64,000 bases of DNA from Verrucomicrobiaceae bacterium. Its GTDB lineage: Bacteria > Verrucomicrobiota > Verrucomicrobiia > Verrucomicrobiales > Verrucomicrobiaceae. The notes beneath the pieces were generated by a model that saw nothing but the letters and a program-made list of their open reading frames with translations, was not told the origin of the DNA and ran no database searches. The stretch covers positions 18,792 to 82,791 of the forward strand of contig CANIBP010000024.1 in assembly GCA_947466075.1 (NCBI GenBank), given 5' to 3'. Positions 43,626 through 52,277 of this stretch are shown here, piece after piece (position 1 is the first letter of the stretch; every line of letters begins with the position of its first letter). The position numbers and the translations under genes were made by a program.

Positions 43626-44004
43626 ATGAAACACATCCCCACCATCGCTCGCCTTCTCCTCGGACTCATCTTCACCGTCTTCGGTTCCAACATGTGGCTG
43701 CATTTTATCCCGATCCCACCGCCACCTGATGGCGCTGCGAAAGACTTCATGTTCGCTCTTTACGGCAGCGATTACCTCACCGTGGCGAAGGTGCTCGAAG
43801 TCGCAGGCAGGCTTCCTGCTTCTCAGCGGGCGCTTTGTGAATCTAGCACTGGCACTCATCGGCCCAGTGGTGGTGAACATCGCCCTCTATCACGTCTTTC
43901 TTGTCAAAGGCGGTTATCCAATGGCCATCGTGCTTGGGGTGTTGTCTCTTGTAGCTCTCGCAGGTCGCAAGAACTTCATGAGCGCCCTGCTAGCCGCTAA
44001 TTAA
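43626..44004 (+). pseudogene. DoxX-like membrane protein gene with a single-base frameshift
   Basis: The 5' part (MKHIPTIARLLLGLIFTVFG, to VLEVAG) and the 3' part (FLLLSGRFVNLALALIGPVV, to SALLAAN) are in different frames. Removing one base near 43809 restores a continuous 125-residue product with four membrane helices in the DoxX-like pattern. The junction lies in a small hairpin (GCAGG-CTT-CCTGC). DoxX-like proteins are small membrane proteins linked to redox or thiosulfate metabolism in a few cases. Either the gene is inactive or the read has an error. Neighbours are pirin and an Old Yellow Enzyme. Confidence 0.8.
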
Positions 44005-44077
44005 TGCATCTTGAAGCGAGCCGGATTCGTCACTGAATCCGGCTCGTTTTTTCTAATCTCATCGCTCATTCAATCAC

Positions 44078-45154
44078 ATGTCCCACGTCCCACTTTTCTC
44101 TCCTGTCAAAGCCGGTGCTCTCACTCTGCCAAACCGCATCCTCATGGCCCCGCTCACACGCTGCCGTGCAGATGCCGATCATGTCCCCACAGCGCTCATG
44201 GCCGAGTATTATGCCCAGCGTGCCAGTGCCGGGCTCATCATCGCCGAGGCCACGATGGCGATGGAGGGCAACTCCTCATTCTGGATGGAGCCGGGCATTT
44301 ATTCAGAAGCACAGGTCAAAGGCTGGAAGCTCGTCACCGAAGCCGTGCATGCCAAAGGCGGCCAAATCGTGCTGCAAATCTGGCACGGCGGCCGCGCCTG
44401 CCATCCATTGCTTAATGGCGGCATCCAACCTGTGGCCCCTAGTGCCATTCCGATCACTGGCGATGAAGTTCACACTCCCGAAGGCAAGAAACCCTACGTT
44501 ACGCCACGTGAACTGCGCGACGACGAGATCCCTGGCATCGTTGCTGGTTTCAAAAAGGCCGCTGAGAACGCCAAGGTGGCCGGATTCGACGGCGTCGAAG
44601 TCCACGGTGCCAATGGTTATCTCCTTGATGAATTCCTCCGCGATGGTGCCAACAAACGCACCGGCCCCTATGGCGGCTCCATCGAAAAACGTGCGCGTCT
44701 CATGCTCGAAGTGCTCGACGCCGTCATCAGCGTCTGGGGTGCGGATCGCGTCGGCCTGCGCATCTCGCCGCTGAACAGCTACAACAGCATGATCGACAGC
44801 GATCCAGTCGCCATCACCACCTACATCGCCGAGCAGACCAGCACTCGCGGTCTTGCTTACCTCCATGTGATGCGCAGTGACTTCTTCCAGGCGCAACAAG
44901 GCGATGTGATGACGCCTGCGCGTGCCGCTTTCAAAGGTGTGCTCGTCGGCAACATGGGCTACACCGCTGACGAAGCCGAGCAGGCCATCAGCGCAGGCCA
45001 GCTCGACGCCGTCGCCTTCGGCACTAGTTTCCTCGCCAATCCTGATCTCCCAGCCCGCATCGCCGCCAAGGCGGAACTCAATGCACCGAACGCTGCGAAG
45101 TTCTACTCGCCTGGACCTGCGGGTTACACGGACTATCCCACCATGGCCGCATGA
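44078..45154 (+). CDS. Old Yellow Enzyme-family flavin oxidoreductase
   Basis: A 358-residue FMN-dependent alkene reductase like NemA, reducing activated C=C bonds or nitro groups with NAD(P)H. The N-terminus (LFSPVKAGALTLPNRILMAP) and the active-site segment VLQIWHGGRACHP are diagnostic, as is FDGVEVHGANGYLLDEFLRD followed by NKRTGPYGGSIEKR. Length is standard for the classical branch. The stop overlaps the start of the rhodanese-YceI gene (ATGA at 45151-45154), indicating coupled translation. Confidence 0.94.
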   Translation: MSHVPLFSPVKAGALTLPNRILMAPLTRCRADADHVPTALMAEYYAQRASAGLIIAEATMAMEGNSSFWMEPGIYSEAQVKGWKLVTEAVHAKGGQIVLQIWHGGRACHPLLNGGIQPVAPSAIPITGDEVHTPEGKKPYVTPRELRDDEIPGIVAGFKKAAENAKVAGFDGVEVHGANGYLLDEFLRDGANKRTGPYGGSIEKRARLMLEVLDAVISVWGADRVGLRISPLNSYNSMIDSDPVAITTYIAEQTSTRGLAYLHVMRSDFFQAQQGDVMTPARAAFKGVLVGNMGYTADEAEQAISAGQLDAVAFGTSFLANPDLPARIAAKAELNAPNAAKFYSPGPAGYTDYPTMAA

Positions 45155-46056
45155 AAACGATCACTGCCGCCGAGCTGAAGACGCTTCAAGAAAGCGTCAA
45201 ACTCATCCACGTGCTGCCGGAGGAGCACTTCACGCAGCAACATCTGACGGGTGCGGAGAATGCTTGTGTGTATGAGATGGTCTTTCTCACGAAGGTGGCC
45301 GAACTCGTGCCAGACAAGTCGGCGGCGATTATTGTGTATGGCGCAGGCGCTCCCTCGCTCGATTCGGCCACAGCGGCGGAAAAGCTGGCGAAGGCGGGTT
45401 ACACGAACGTGCGCGATTTTCGCGGTGGATTAACGGAGTGGCTGCAAAACGGCCTCGCCGTCGAAGGAACCGGTCTCATTGGCGATTCAATCAACCCCGA
45501 CGGCCTTTACGAGGTCGATGTCGAAACCAGCGTCGTGCGTTGGACAGGCCGCAATCTCTTCAACCATCATCAAGGCACTCTCAAACTCGCCAGTGGCCGA
45601 ATTGAAGTGCGAAATGACGCGTTGCAGGCCGCCCGCTTCACGCTCGACATGAACCGCATAGTTTGTGAAGACCTCGTGGACACGACTTACAACGCCCTGC
45701 TCATCCGCCATCTTCGCGATGACGATTTCTTTGCCGTGGACCGTTTTCCGACCGCCGAGTTCGTCTGCGAGCGTGCAGAGCCGTTGCCATCATGCACACC
45801 CGGCACGCCAAACTACACGCTGCATGGCGCGATGACCCTGTGCGGCGTTAAGAAACCGCTGTGCTTCCCCGCCGTCATCGCTGCCGCCGATGAGGACCAT
45901 CTCACCGGTCAGGCGCAGTTTGAACTCGACCGCACGCAGTTTGGCAGCCACTACGGCTCCGGCAGGCTGTTTGCGTTTCTCGGCAAGCACGTCGTGAACG
46001 ATCACATGCATCTGCATGTGAAGCTTCATGCCAATCGAGCCGAAGCAGGCAAATAG
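45151..46056 (+). CDS. fusion of a rhodanese-like domain lacking the catalytic Cys with a YceI domain
   Basis: A 301-residue protein without a visible signal peptide. Residues about 1-105 form a rhodanese fold (ITAAELKTLQES, NVRDFRGGLTEWLQNGLAVE). The active-site loop, normally a Cys-containing CxxGxRS, reads YGAGAPS (63-69), with Gly64 where the catalytic Cys is expected. Residues about 115-297 are a YceI-like lipocalin domain (GLYEVDVETSVVRWTGRN, RFPTAEFVCERAEPL, HLTGAMTL-like LHGAMTLCGVKK). YceI proteins bind isoprenoid or lipid ligands. The start overlaps the Old Yellow Enzyme stop. A regulatory or binding role for the dead rhodanese is an inference. Confidence 0.88.
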   Translation: MKTITAAELKTLQESVKLIHVLPEEHFTQQHLTGAENACVYEMVFLTKVAELVPDKSAAIIVYGAGAPSLDSATAAEKLAKAGYTNVRDFRGGLTEWLQNGLAVEGTGLIGDSINPDGLYEVDVETSVVRWTGRNLFNHHQGTLKLASGRIEVRNDALQAARFTLDMNRIVCEDLVDTTYNALLIRHLRDDDFFAVDRFPTAEFVCERAEPLPSCTPGTPNYTLHGAMTLCGVKKPLCFPAVIAAADEDHLTGQAQFELDRTQFGSHYGSGRLFAFLGKHVVNDHMHLHVKLHANRAEAGK

Positions 46057-46101
46057 ACCAATTCATCTCTTTCAAGTCCCAGTAAAGCGAATTGGTTTTC
46101 G

Positions 46102-46449
46102 TTACTCGACATGGATGCCCGCTGTTTGTTTGAGAGCGACTCCCACGAATTGAGGTATGGCAGACAAAGCAAAGATGCCTGGAAAGACAGCGCCCACTAA
46201 CAGTGCTGTTTGACTCGAATAATTGGTGCGATCCCCAATCCAGCCAACGACAAATAGGCAGCCCCACAGAAAAAACAGTCCTGCTCCTGTGGCGATCAAG
46301 TAGCCCAAAGCCAATACAAGATTTTTGGGTCGCGTGAATGACCGTAACAATGCGACCAGAACATTGATGAGCATCCCAAGCGTGCAGCAGGCTCCAATGG
46401 CCATAACAAAACCAACAAACCAGTAAAGTGCGAAGAGCAGAATTTTCAT
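46102..46449 (-). CDS. small membrane protein of unknown function
   Basis: A 115-residue protein with about four membrane helices (MKILLFALYWFVGFVMAIG, TLGMLINVLVALL, LALGYLIATGAGLFFLWGCL, AVFPGIFALSAIPQFVGVAL). Start at ATG 46449, two bases after the stop of the next gene upstream, so the two form a pair. AT-richer DNA than neighbours. No family recognised. Confidence 0.65.
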   Translation of the reverse strand: MKILLFALYWFVGFVMAIGACCTLGMLINVLVALLRSFTRPKNLVLALGYLIATGAGLFFLWGCLFVVGWIGDRTNYSSQTALLVGAVFPGIFALSAIPQFVGVALKQTAGIHVE

Positions 46450-46451
46450 GA

Positions 46452-46715
46452 TCAGAGCCAGATTACGATGGATAGCCAAATGAAGAGTCCAAAGGTGGTG
46501 AAGCAGCATAAGCCCGTGCCAAGTTCTACGGTTAGAAACGTGTTCTTCCCCTGGCCTCTGGGATCAGCCATGATCTGGCGCTGAAGTGAGTAGAAAAAGC
46601 CAGTCGCAAATGTGGCAGCCAGAAACGACCAAAACAAAATCGTATGCTGGGAATATTGACCGGAGATGAAGGTCATAAGAATTCCGAGTCCGCCGATGAT
46701 GTAGAGAAGACACAT
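46452..46715 (-). CDS. small membrane protein of unknown function
   Basis: An 87-residue protein with three hydrophobic stretches (MCLLYIIGGLGILMTFI, TILFWSFLAATFATGFFY, LCCFTTFGLFIWLSIVIWL). The start at ATG 46715 is chosen; the frame is open to 46934 but that part has no coding character. It precedes the 115-residue membrane gene and the two probably form one transcript, oriented away from the EamA gene. Function unknown. Confidence 0.6.
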   Translation of the reverse strand: MCLLYIIGGLGILMTFISGQYSQHTILFWSFLAATFATGFFYSLQRQIMADPRGQGKNTFLTVELGTGLCCFTTFGLFIWLSIVIWL

Positions 46716-46909
46716 AGAAGGTGGCGGAGTATTGAGGCGGAAATGTATCTGTCGAGTAGATGTTGTGCTCGATGAGCGGACATCTGACTTGAAAAGCTTT
46801 GAAGCACACCAGCAAATTGATCGACCAAGATGTATGTGGCGCATTGCACTCAAGCAGCTTCTAGCCACCCTGCCGCACCCATGCCAACCTTCCCATCCAT
46901 TGTCCTCGC

Positions 46910-47785
46910 ATGAGCACCACGCCTCGTGCCTCACGATGGACCGCAGTCATTCCGTGGCTGTTTGTGCTGCTGTGGAGCAGCGGATTCATCGGGTCGAAGC
47001 TGGGGGTGCCGTATGCGGAGCCGTTCACGTTTCTGACGCTGCGGTATTGCATCGTGCTGGCGATCCTGGTGCCGATTGCGCTCGTTTCACGAGCACCGTG
47101 GCCGCAGGGGAAGGGGCAGATGATGCATGTGGCCTTTGCGGGGCTGCTGATTCATGCGCTGTATTTGAGCGGCTGTGTGTGGTCGCTGCGGCTGGGGCTG
47201 CCGGCGGGGATTTTGAGTTTGATCGTGTCCATGCAGCCGCTGTTCACGGCGGCGTTTGCCGGTGTGGCTCTCGGTGAGCGTGTGCTGCCGCGTCAATGGA
47301 CCGGATTGGTGCTGGGATTCGTCGGCACGGCGCTGGTGGTGGCGCACAAGACGGGCAGCGGGCTGACATTCCTCATGACGGTGCCTGCCATCGCGGCACT
47401 GATCGGCATCACGGCGGGGACGATGTGGCAGAAGCGGCATTGCCCGCGTTTTGACCTGCGCACGAGCACGGTGGTGCAGTATGCGGCGAGTTTGCTCATC
47501 ACGGCGGTGCTGGCTTTCACCACGGAGACGATGCAGGTCGAATGGAGCGGGCAGTTTGTGTTTGCGCTGCTGTGGGTGGCGCTGGTGCTGTCCATCGGCG
47601 CGATCAGCCTGCTGAATCATCTGATCCGCAGCGGCACGGCGGTGAATGTGGCGAGTCTGTTTTACACCGTGCCCGCTGTGACAGCGCTGATGGCCTGGGG
47701 CATCTTTGGCGAGACGCTGACGGGCTTGTCACTCATCGGCATGGTGTTGGCCGTTCTGGGCGTGTGGCTGGCTCGAGGGAGGTAA
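46910..47785 (+). CDS. EamA-family (DMT) transporter
   Basis: A 291-residue inner-membrane transporter with ten helices in two EamA repeats. Repeat one starts WLFVLLWSSGFIGSKLGVPY, with LSLIVSMQPLFTAAFAGVAL GERV-type motif (GVALGERVLPRQW) at the end; repeat two ends SLFYTVPAVTALMAWGIFGE. Such proteins export amino acids or other metabolites; the substrate cannot be assigned. It is convergent with no gene and precedes the NDH-2 fusion by 21 bases on the same strand. Confidence 0.88.
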   Translation: MSTTPRASRWTAVIPWLFVLLWSSGFIGSKLGVPYAEPFTFLTLRYCIVLAILVPIALVSRAPWPQGKGQMMHVAFAGLLIHALYLSGCVWSLRLGLPAGILSLIVSMQPLFTAAFAGVALGERVLPRQWTGLVLGFVGTALVVAHKTGSGLTFLMTVPAIAALIGITAGTMWQKRHCPRFDLRTSTVVQYAASLLITAVLAFTTETMQVEWSGQFVFALLWVALVLSIGAISLLNHLIRSGTAVNVASLFYTVPAVTALMAWGIFGETLTGLSLIGMVLAVLGVWLARGR

Positions 47786-47806
47786 AACTCGTTTTACGTT
47801 GGCCCG

Positions 47807-49855
47807 ATGCATGCGGTGCAGAGAGTCTCCATACCCATGACTGAATCCTCCTCTCGCCATTTCGACGTTGCCATAATCGGTGGAGGTTTTGCGGGTGTGT
47901 ATTGCGCACAGCAGGTGCTGAAGCGACTGGGGGCCGAGCGGTTGCGCGTGGGAGTGATCGCGAGTGAAAACCACATGGTCTTCCAGCCGATGCTGCCGGA
48001 GGTGGTGGGAGGATCGCTGTCGCCACAGCATGTGGTGAATCCGATTCGCATGATCTGCGACGGTGCGGATGTGCTGAAGGCGCAGGTGACGAACCTAGAC
48101 ATGACGAATCGTGTGATGACGTTGGATGGAGGGCGCTTCACCCCGGCGGTGAAGGTGAGTTTTGACCACCTGATGCTCGCTCCGGGTGCAGGCGTGGATT
48201 TAAGCCGGATTCCGGGCATGTCAGAGCATGCGTATCTCATGCGCACCGTCGGTGATGCAATGAAGCTGCGTGCAGCCATCATCAGCCGCATGGAGGAGGC
48301 GAATCTCATCAACAAAGCACAACAGCGGAAGGAAATGCTGTCGTTTGTGGTGGTGGGCGGCGGTTACTCGGGTGTGGAAACGGCTGGGCAGATCCAGGAT
48401 TTGATCGTGGGCGTGCGGCGCTACTACGACAACATCGAGGAAGGCGAGGCGAGCGTGACGCTAATCCACAGTGGTGATCGCCTGCTGAGCATGCTGGGCG
48501 AGCGATTGGGCGATTACACGGGCAGTTGTCTGGCGAAGATGGGCGTGAACATCGTCTTCAACAAGCGCGTGCGAGCTGTGACCGCACGCACTGTGCAGCT
48601 CAATGATGGGACGACGATCACCTCGCATCTCGTCGTCTGCACGGTGGGCAATGCGCCGCATCCGCTGATCAAGGCACTGGGTGAAAGCGGCGTGGTGCCG
48701 TTGGAACGCGGCAAGTTGGTGGTGGAGGCAACGGGACAGGTCAAAGGACTCGATAAAGTGTGGTCCGCTGGTGATTGCGCGGTGTTTCCGAAGGCCGATG
48801 GCGGTTGCTGCCCGGAGACAGCGCAGTTTGCCATGCGCCAGGGCGCTTTGATCGGTGACAACATCGTGGCGAGCCTGCGCCAAAAGCCGCTGAAGAATTT
48901 CAAGTTCACTGGTCTCGGCGAACTGGCGACCATCGGACATCGCAAAGCCGTGGCGATGGTCATGGGGCTACGATTCTCCGGCCTGTTGGCGTGGTTCATG
49001 TGGCGCAGCGTGTATTTGATGAAGCTGCCGGGTCTCGACCGCAAACTGCGCGTGATGACAGAGTGGACATTTGAGTTGTTCTTCCCTCGTGACATCAATC
49101 TGCTCACCCCGAGCTTTTCCTCTCCGCTGGGTGAGATGCATCTGGAGGCGGGCGATTCGCTGTTCCGCTGCGGAGAACCGGCACAGTCGCTTTATGCGGT
49201 CAAAAAAGGCTGCGTGGAGATCACGGATGCGCAGGGGCAAATCGTGAAATCTGCCGTGGCAGGCGAGCACTTCGGCGAACGCGCGCTAATGGGCGACGGC
49301 ATCTGGCGCTTCGATGCCACCGCTAAAGAACCGAGCGAACTCGTCGCCATCGACGGTGACACGTTCAAGACACTGGTGCAGAGCATTGGGTCGCTGGAGG
49401 CGTTGTTCAAATCGACGGCGCAGCAGTATCACCTGCCGGAGGAAATTCAGAAAACTGTGGACGCGATCTCGGAATCCACACGTTTGGCCACAGCAGCGGA
49501 TGTGATGACGAAGAACGTCGCATCACTCGATTCCTCTTTGTGCGTTCAAGATGCTGTGGAAGAATTTCAAAAGCACCCACACAGCACTTATCCGGTCACT
49601 GAGGCTGGAAAAGTCATCGGCCTGCTACGGCGCTCCGTGGCGTATGATTGGCTGAAAAATCACGGCCTCACCTGTCGCGATGGCTTGAAGGATCTGCCAC
49701 TCGCCACGCCCTTCTGCGTGCGTGGCGACATGCTAGTGCCGGAACTCGTGCAAACCCTCATGCGTACCGGCGTGAGCAAAGCCGTGGTCGTGGACGCAGA
49801 GAATCACCTGCTCGGCATGGTAACGGTGTTTGATCTGCTCAAAGGAGCGCGGTAG
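47807..49855 (+). CDS. NDH-2-like FAD oxidoreductase fused to cNMP-binding and CBS domains
   Basis: A 682-residue three-part protein. Residues about 20-430 are a type II NADH dehydrogenase-like flavoprotein: FAD site VAIIGGGFAGVYCA (21-34), NAD(P)H site VVVGGGYSGVETA (181-193), and WSAGDCAVFP (319-328), with a hydrophobic stretch (LRFSGLLAWFMWRSVYLM) before the end, where NDH-2 attaches to the membrane. Residues about 442-535 are a cyclic-nucleotide-binding-type domain, with the cassette HFGERALMGDGIWRFDATA (488-506). Residues about 565-680 are two CBS motifs. The start may be ATG 47807 or 47837 (MTESSSRHFDVAI). Cyclic-nucleotide and adenosine-ligand control of NADH or quinone turnover is a reasonable guess, not shown. 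Confidence 0.88.
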   Translation: MHAVQRVSIPMTESSSRHFDVAIIGGGFAGVYCAQQVLKRLGAERLRVGVIASENHMVFQPMLPEVVGGSLSPQHVVNPIRMICDGADVLKAQVTNLDMTNRVMTLDGGRFTPAVKVSFDHLMLAPGAGVDLSRIPGMSEHAYLMRTVGDAMKLRAAIISRMEEANLINKAQQRKEMLSFVVVGGGYSGVETAGQIQDLIVGVRRYYDNIEEGEASVTLIHSGDRLLSMLGERLGDYTGSCLAKMGVNIVFNKRVRAVTARTVQLNDGTTITSHLVVCTVGNAPHPLIKALGESGVVPLERGKLVVEATGQVKGLDKVWSAGDCAVFPKADGGCCPETAQFAMRQGALIGDNIVASLRQKPLKNFKFTGLGELATIGHRKAVAMVMGLRFSGLLAWFMWRSVYLMKLPGLDRKLRVMTEWTFELFFPRDINLLTPSFSSPLGEMHLEAGDSLFRCGEPAQSLYAVKKGCVEITDAQGQIVKSAVAGEHFGERALMGDGIWRFDATAKEPSELVAIDGDTFKTLVQSIGSLEALFKSTAQQYHLPEEIQKTVDAISESTRLATAADVMTKNVASLDSSLCVQDAVEEFQKHPHSTYPVTEAGKVIGLLRRSVAYDWLKNHGLTCRDGLKDLPLATPFCVRGDMLVPELVQTLMRTGVSKAVVVDAENHLLGMVTVFDLLKGAR

Positions 49856-49864
49856 AACAGTCTA

Positions 49865-49903
49865 TAAGTCACATGCTACTTAACTAGCGTTTATTGTGAC
49901 TTA
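49865..49903. terminator. weak inverted repeat between convergent genes
   Basis: TAAGTCACA at 49865-49873 and its exact complement at 49895-49903, separated by 21 bases, in the 105-base gap between the NDH-2 fusion and cysN, both of which end here. No U-tract is clear. Confidence 0.35.
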
Positions 49904-49960
49904 AACCTGGAATGATGCGGGCGAATATTATGACTGCTGAAAGTGCACAGCCGTGTTGCT

Positions 49961-51304
49961 TTAGATCGAAGATCCGGGATCTTCAAAGTCTTCGCTATCA
50001 CCGAGAGAATTAAGAATCATGCCGGCAGCGACGGTGTTGTTGGTTTGTTCATCGACGAGGACGAAACTGCCGGTAGTGCGGTTCTTGGTGTAGGAGTCGA
50101 AGAAGATCGGCGCGGCGGTGCGGATGCGGATGCAGCCGATGTCGTTGAGGGAGAATTCTTTGTTCTCGGCGCTCTTTTCGAGGGTGCTGATGTTGACCTT
50201 GTAAAGCACGTCGGTGACGACGGCACGCACGTCGTTGGTGGTGTGGCGCAGATGGAAGCGGCCACGCGGCTTGAGCGTCTTCTTGTCAGCGAACCAGCAG
50301 ATCATGGCGTCGAATTCCTGACTCGTTTGCGCGGGTTCATTGGCCTTCACGATCATGCCACCACGGCTGGTGTCGATTTCATCGGCTACGGTGATGCTGT
50401 AGCTGAGTTGTGGCGTGGTTTCGGGCTGCGGGCCTTCATAAGTATGAATGCCGGTGATTTTCGACTTCATCGCTGATGGGTAAACGAGCACGTCATCGCC
50501 CATGCGGAAGGTGCCGCTGGCCATGCGACCGGCGAAGCCACGGTAGTCGTGCAGATTGCCGAGTTTGGAGTCGGTGCGGTCGGAAATGGGGCGAATCACC
50601 CACTGCACTGCGAAGCGCGCTTCATCGGCGGCGGTTTCGGCATGCACCTGCACGGTCTCAAGATGCTGCAACAGCGATGGGCCGGTGTACCACGGCGTGC
50701 TGTCGGATTTATCGACCACGTTGTCGCCGTTGAGCGCGCTCATGGGGATTGGCGTGACCTGCGGGAGATTGTCGAGGCCCTTGGCGAAGGCTTGGAAGTC
50801 GCCGACGATCTTGTCATAGACGGCTTGATCAAAATTGACGAGGTCCATCTTATTCACGGCCAAAACGATGTGCCCGATGCGCAGCAGCGATGCGAGGTAG
50901 GTGTGGCGCATCGTCTGCTCGATCACGCCGAGACGTGCGTCGATGAGAATGATCGCCAAGTCGGCTGTGGAGGCACCGGTGACCATGTTGCGCGTGTATT
51001 GAATGTGCCCCGGTGTGTCGGCGATGATGAACTTACGCTTCGGCGTGGCGAAGTAGCGATAGGCCACGTCAATCGTGATGCCTTGCTCGCGTTCAGCGCG
51101 CAGGCCGTCGGTGAGCAGCGCGAGATTCACATGCGCGTCGCCGCGTCGCTTGGAAGATTCTTCGACGGCGAGAAGCTGGTCTTCGAAGATGGACTTCGAG
51201 TCATACAGCAGGCGGCCAATGAGCGTGCTTTTGCCATCATCGACAGAACCGGCGGTGGTGAAGCGGAGAAGAGAGGATTCGGTGGGATTGACGAGAAGGT
51301 CCAT
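49961..51304 (-). CDS. cysN: sulfate adenylyltransferase GTPase subunit
   Basis: Large subunit of ATP sulfurylase, a GTPase that drives formation of APS from sulfate and ATP with CysD. The G-domain has GSVDDGKSTLIGRLLYD (G1), DTPGHIQYTRNM (G3) and VNKMD (G4), followed by two translation-factor-like beta-barrel domains. At 447 residues it lacks a fused APS kinase (CysC) domain, which occurs in longer CysNC proteins. It is the last gene of the cysH-TSUP-cysD-cysN operon; 50 bases separate it from cysD. Confidence 0.96.
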   Translation of the reverse strand: MDLLVNPTESSLLRFTTAGSVDDGKSTLIGRLLYDSKSIFEDQLLAVEESSKRRGDAHVNLALLTDGLRAEREQGITIDVAYRYFATPKRKFIIADTPGHIQYTRNMVTGASTADLAIILIDARLGVIEQTMRHTYLASLLRIGHIVLAVNKMDLVNFDQAVYDKIVGDFQAFAKGLDNLPQVTPIPMSALNGDNVVDKSDSTPWYTGPSLLQHLETVQVHAETAADEARFAVQWVIRPISDRTDSKLGNLHDYRGFAGRMASGTFRMGDDVLVYPSAMKSKITGIHTYEGPQPETTPQLSYSITVADEIDTSRGGMIVKANEPAQTSQEFDAMICWFADKKTLKPRGRFHLRHTTNDVRAVVTDVLYKVNISTLEKSAENKEFSLNDIGCIRIRTAAPIFFDSYTKNRTTGSFVLVDEQTNNTVAAGMILNSLGDSEDFEDPGSSI

Positions 51305-51354
51305 GATCTGAGGAAAGTGTGTTTGAAGTGGCTGGGCTACGGTTCTCGCTGAAA

Positions 51355-52263
51355 TCAGAAGTATCCTTCCTTCTTGCGGTCCTCCATGGCCGTCTCGCTG
51401 CGTTTGTCATCGGCGCGGGTGCCACGCTCGGTTTGGCGGGCGGCGGCGACTTCGGCGACGATTTCGTCGATGGTGCTGGCGGTGGATTCGACGGCGCCGG
51501 TGCAGGTGGCGTCGCCAACGGTGCGGAAGCGGATGGTCATTTCCTTCACCTTCGGCTTCTCTTCATCCAGCAACGGAATGATGCCGGTGCTGGCGTCGAG
51601 GAGCTGGCCGTGGCGCTCGATGATCTTGCGCTGGTGGCTGAAGTAGAGGCTTGGTAGAGGGATGTTTTCCTGGCGGATGTACTGCCAGATGTCCATCTCG
51701 GTCCAGTTGCTCAGCGGGAAGACGCGGAAGTGCTCGCCGAAGTGTTTGCGACCGTTGAAGATGTTCCAAAGCTCGGGGCGCTGGTTCTTCGGGTCCCATT
51801 GGCCGAATTCATCGCGATGGCTGAAGAAGCGTTCTTTGGCACGGGCTTTTTCTTCATCGCGACGACCACCGCCGAGGCAGGCGTCGTATTGATGTTCCTC
51901 GATGGTGTCGAGTAAGGTGACGGTTTGCAGCTTGTTGCGGCTGGCGTTGTGGCCCTTCTCTTCCTGCACGCGGCCATCGTCGATGGACTTCTGCACGAGG
52001 CCGACGGTCAAGGTCGCGCCGATCTCCTGCACGAACCAATCGCGGTATTCCATGGCCTCAGGGAAGTTGTGTCCGGTGTCCACGTGGAGCAGCGGGAAGG
52101 GCAGCTTGGAAGGATAGAAGGCTTTGCGCGCGAGCCAGGCCATGACGATGGAGTCTTTGCCACCGGAGAACAGCAGCGCGGGCTTCTGGAACTGCGCAGC
52201 GGTTTCGCGCAGGATGTAGATGGCTTCGGATTCGAGGAACTGGAGATGAGTGATCGCAGACAT
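51355..52263 (-). CDS. cysD: sulfate adenylyltransferase catalytic subunit
   Basis: Catalytic subunit of ATP sulfurylase, PP-loop family. From ATG 52263 (MSAITHLQFLESEAIYILRE) it has the PP-loop LLFSGGKDSIVMAWLA, then LPFPLLHVDTGHNFPEA, AARRDEEK-like GGGRRDEEKARAKER and the C-terminal RFRTVGDATCTGAVES motif, all typical of CysD. At 302 residues the length is right. It lies between the TSUP gene and cysN on the minus strand. Confidence 0.96.
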   Translation of the reverse strand: MSAITHLQFLESEAIYILRETAAQFQKPALLFSGGKDSIVMAWLARKAFYPSKLPFPLLHVDTGHNFPEAMEYRDWFVQEIGATLTVGLVQKSIDDGRVQEEKGHNASRNKLQTVTLLDTIEEHQYDACLGGGRRDEEKARAKERFFSHRDEFGQWDPKNQRPELWNIFNGRKHFGEHFRVFPLSNWTEMDIWQYIRQENIPLPSLYFSHQRKIIERHGQLLDASTGIIPLLDEEKPKVKEMTIRFRTVGDATCTGAVESTASTIDEIVAEVAAARQTERGTRADDKRSETAMEDRKKEGYF

Positions 52264-52277
52264 GGCTGAAGGATGAT

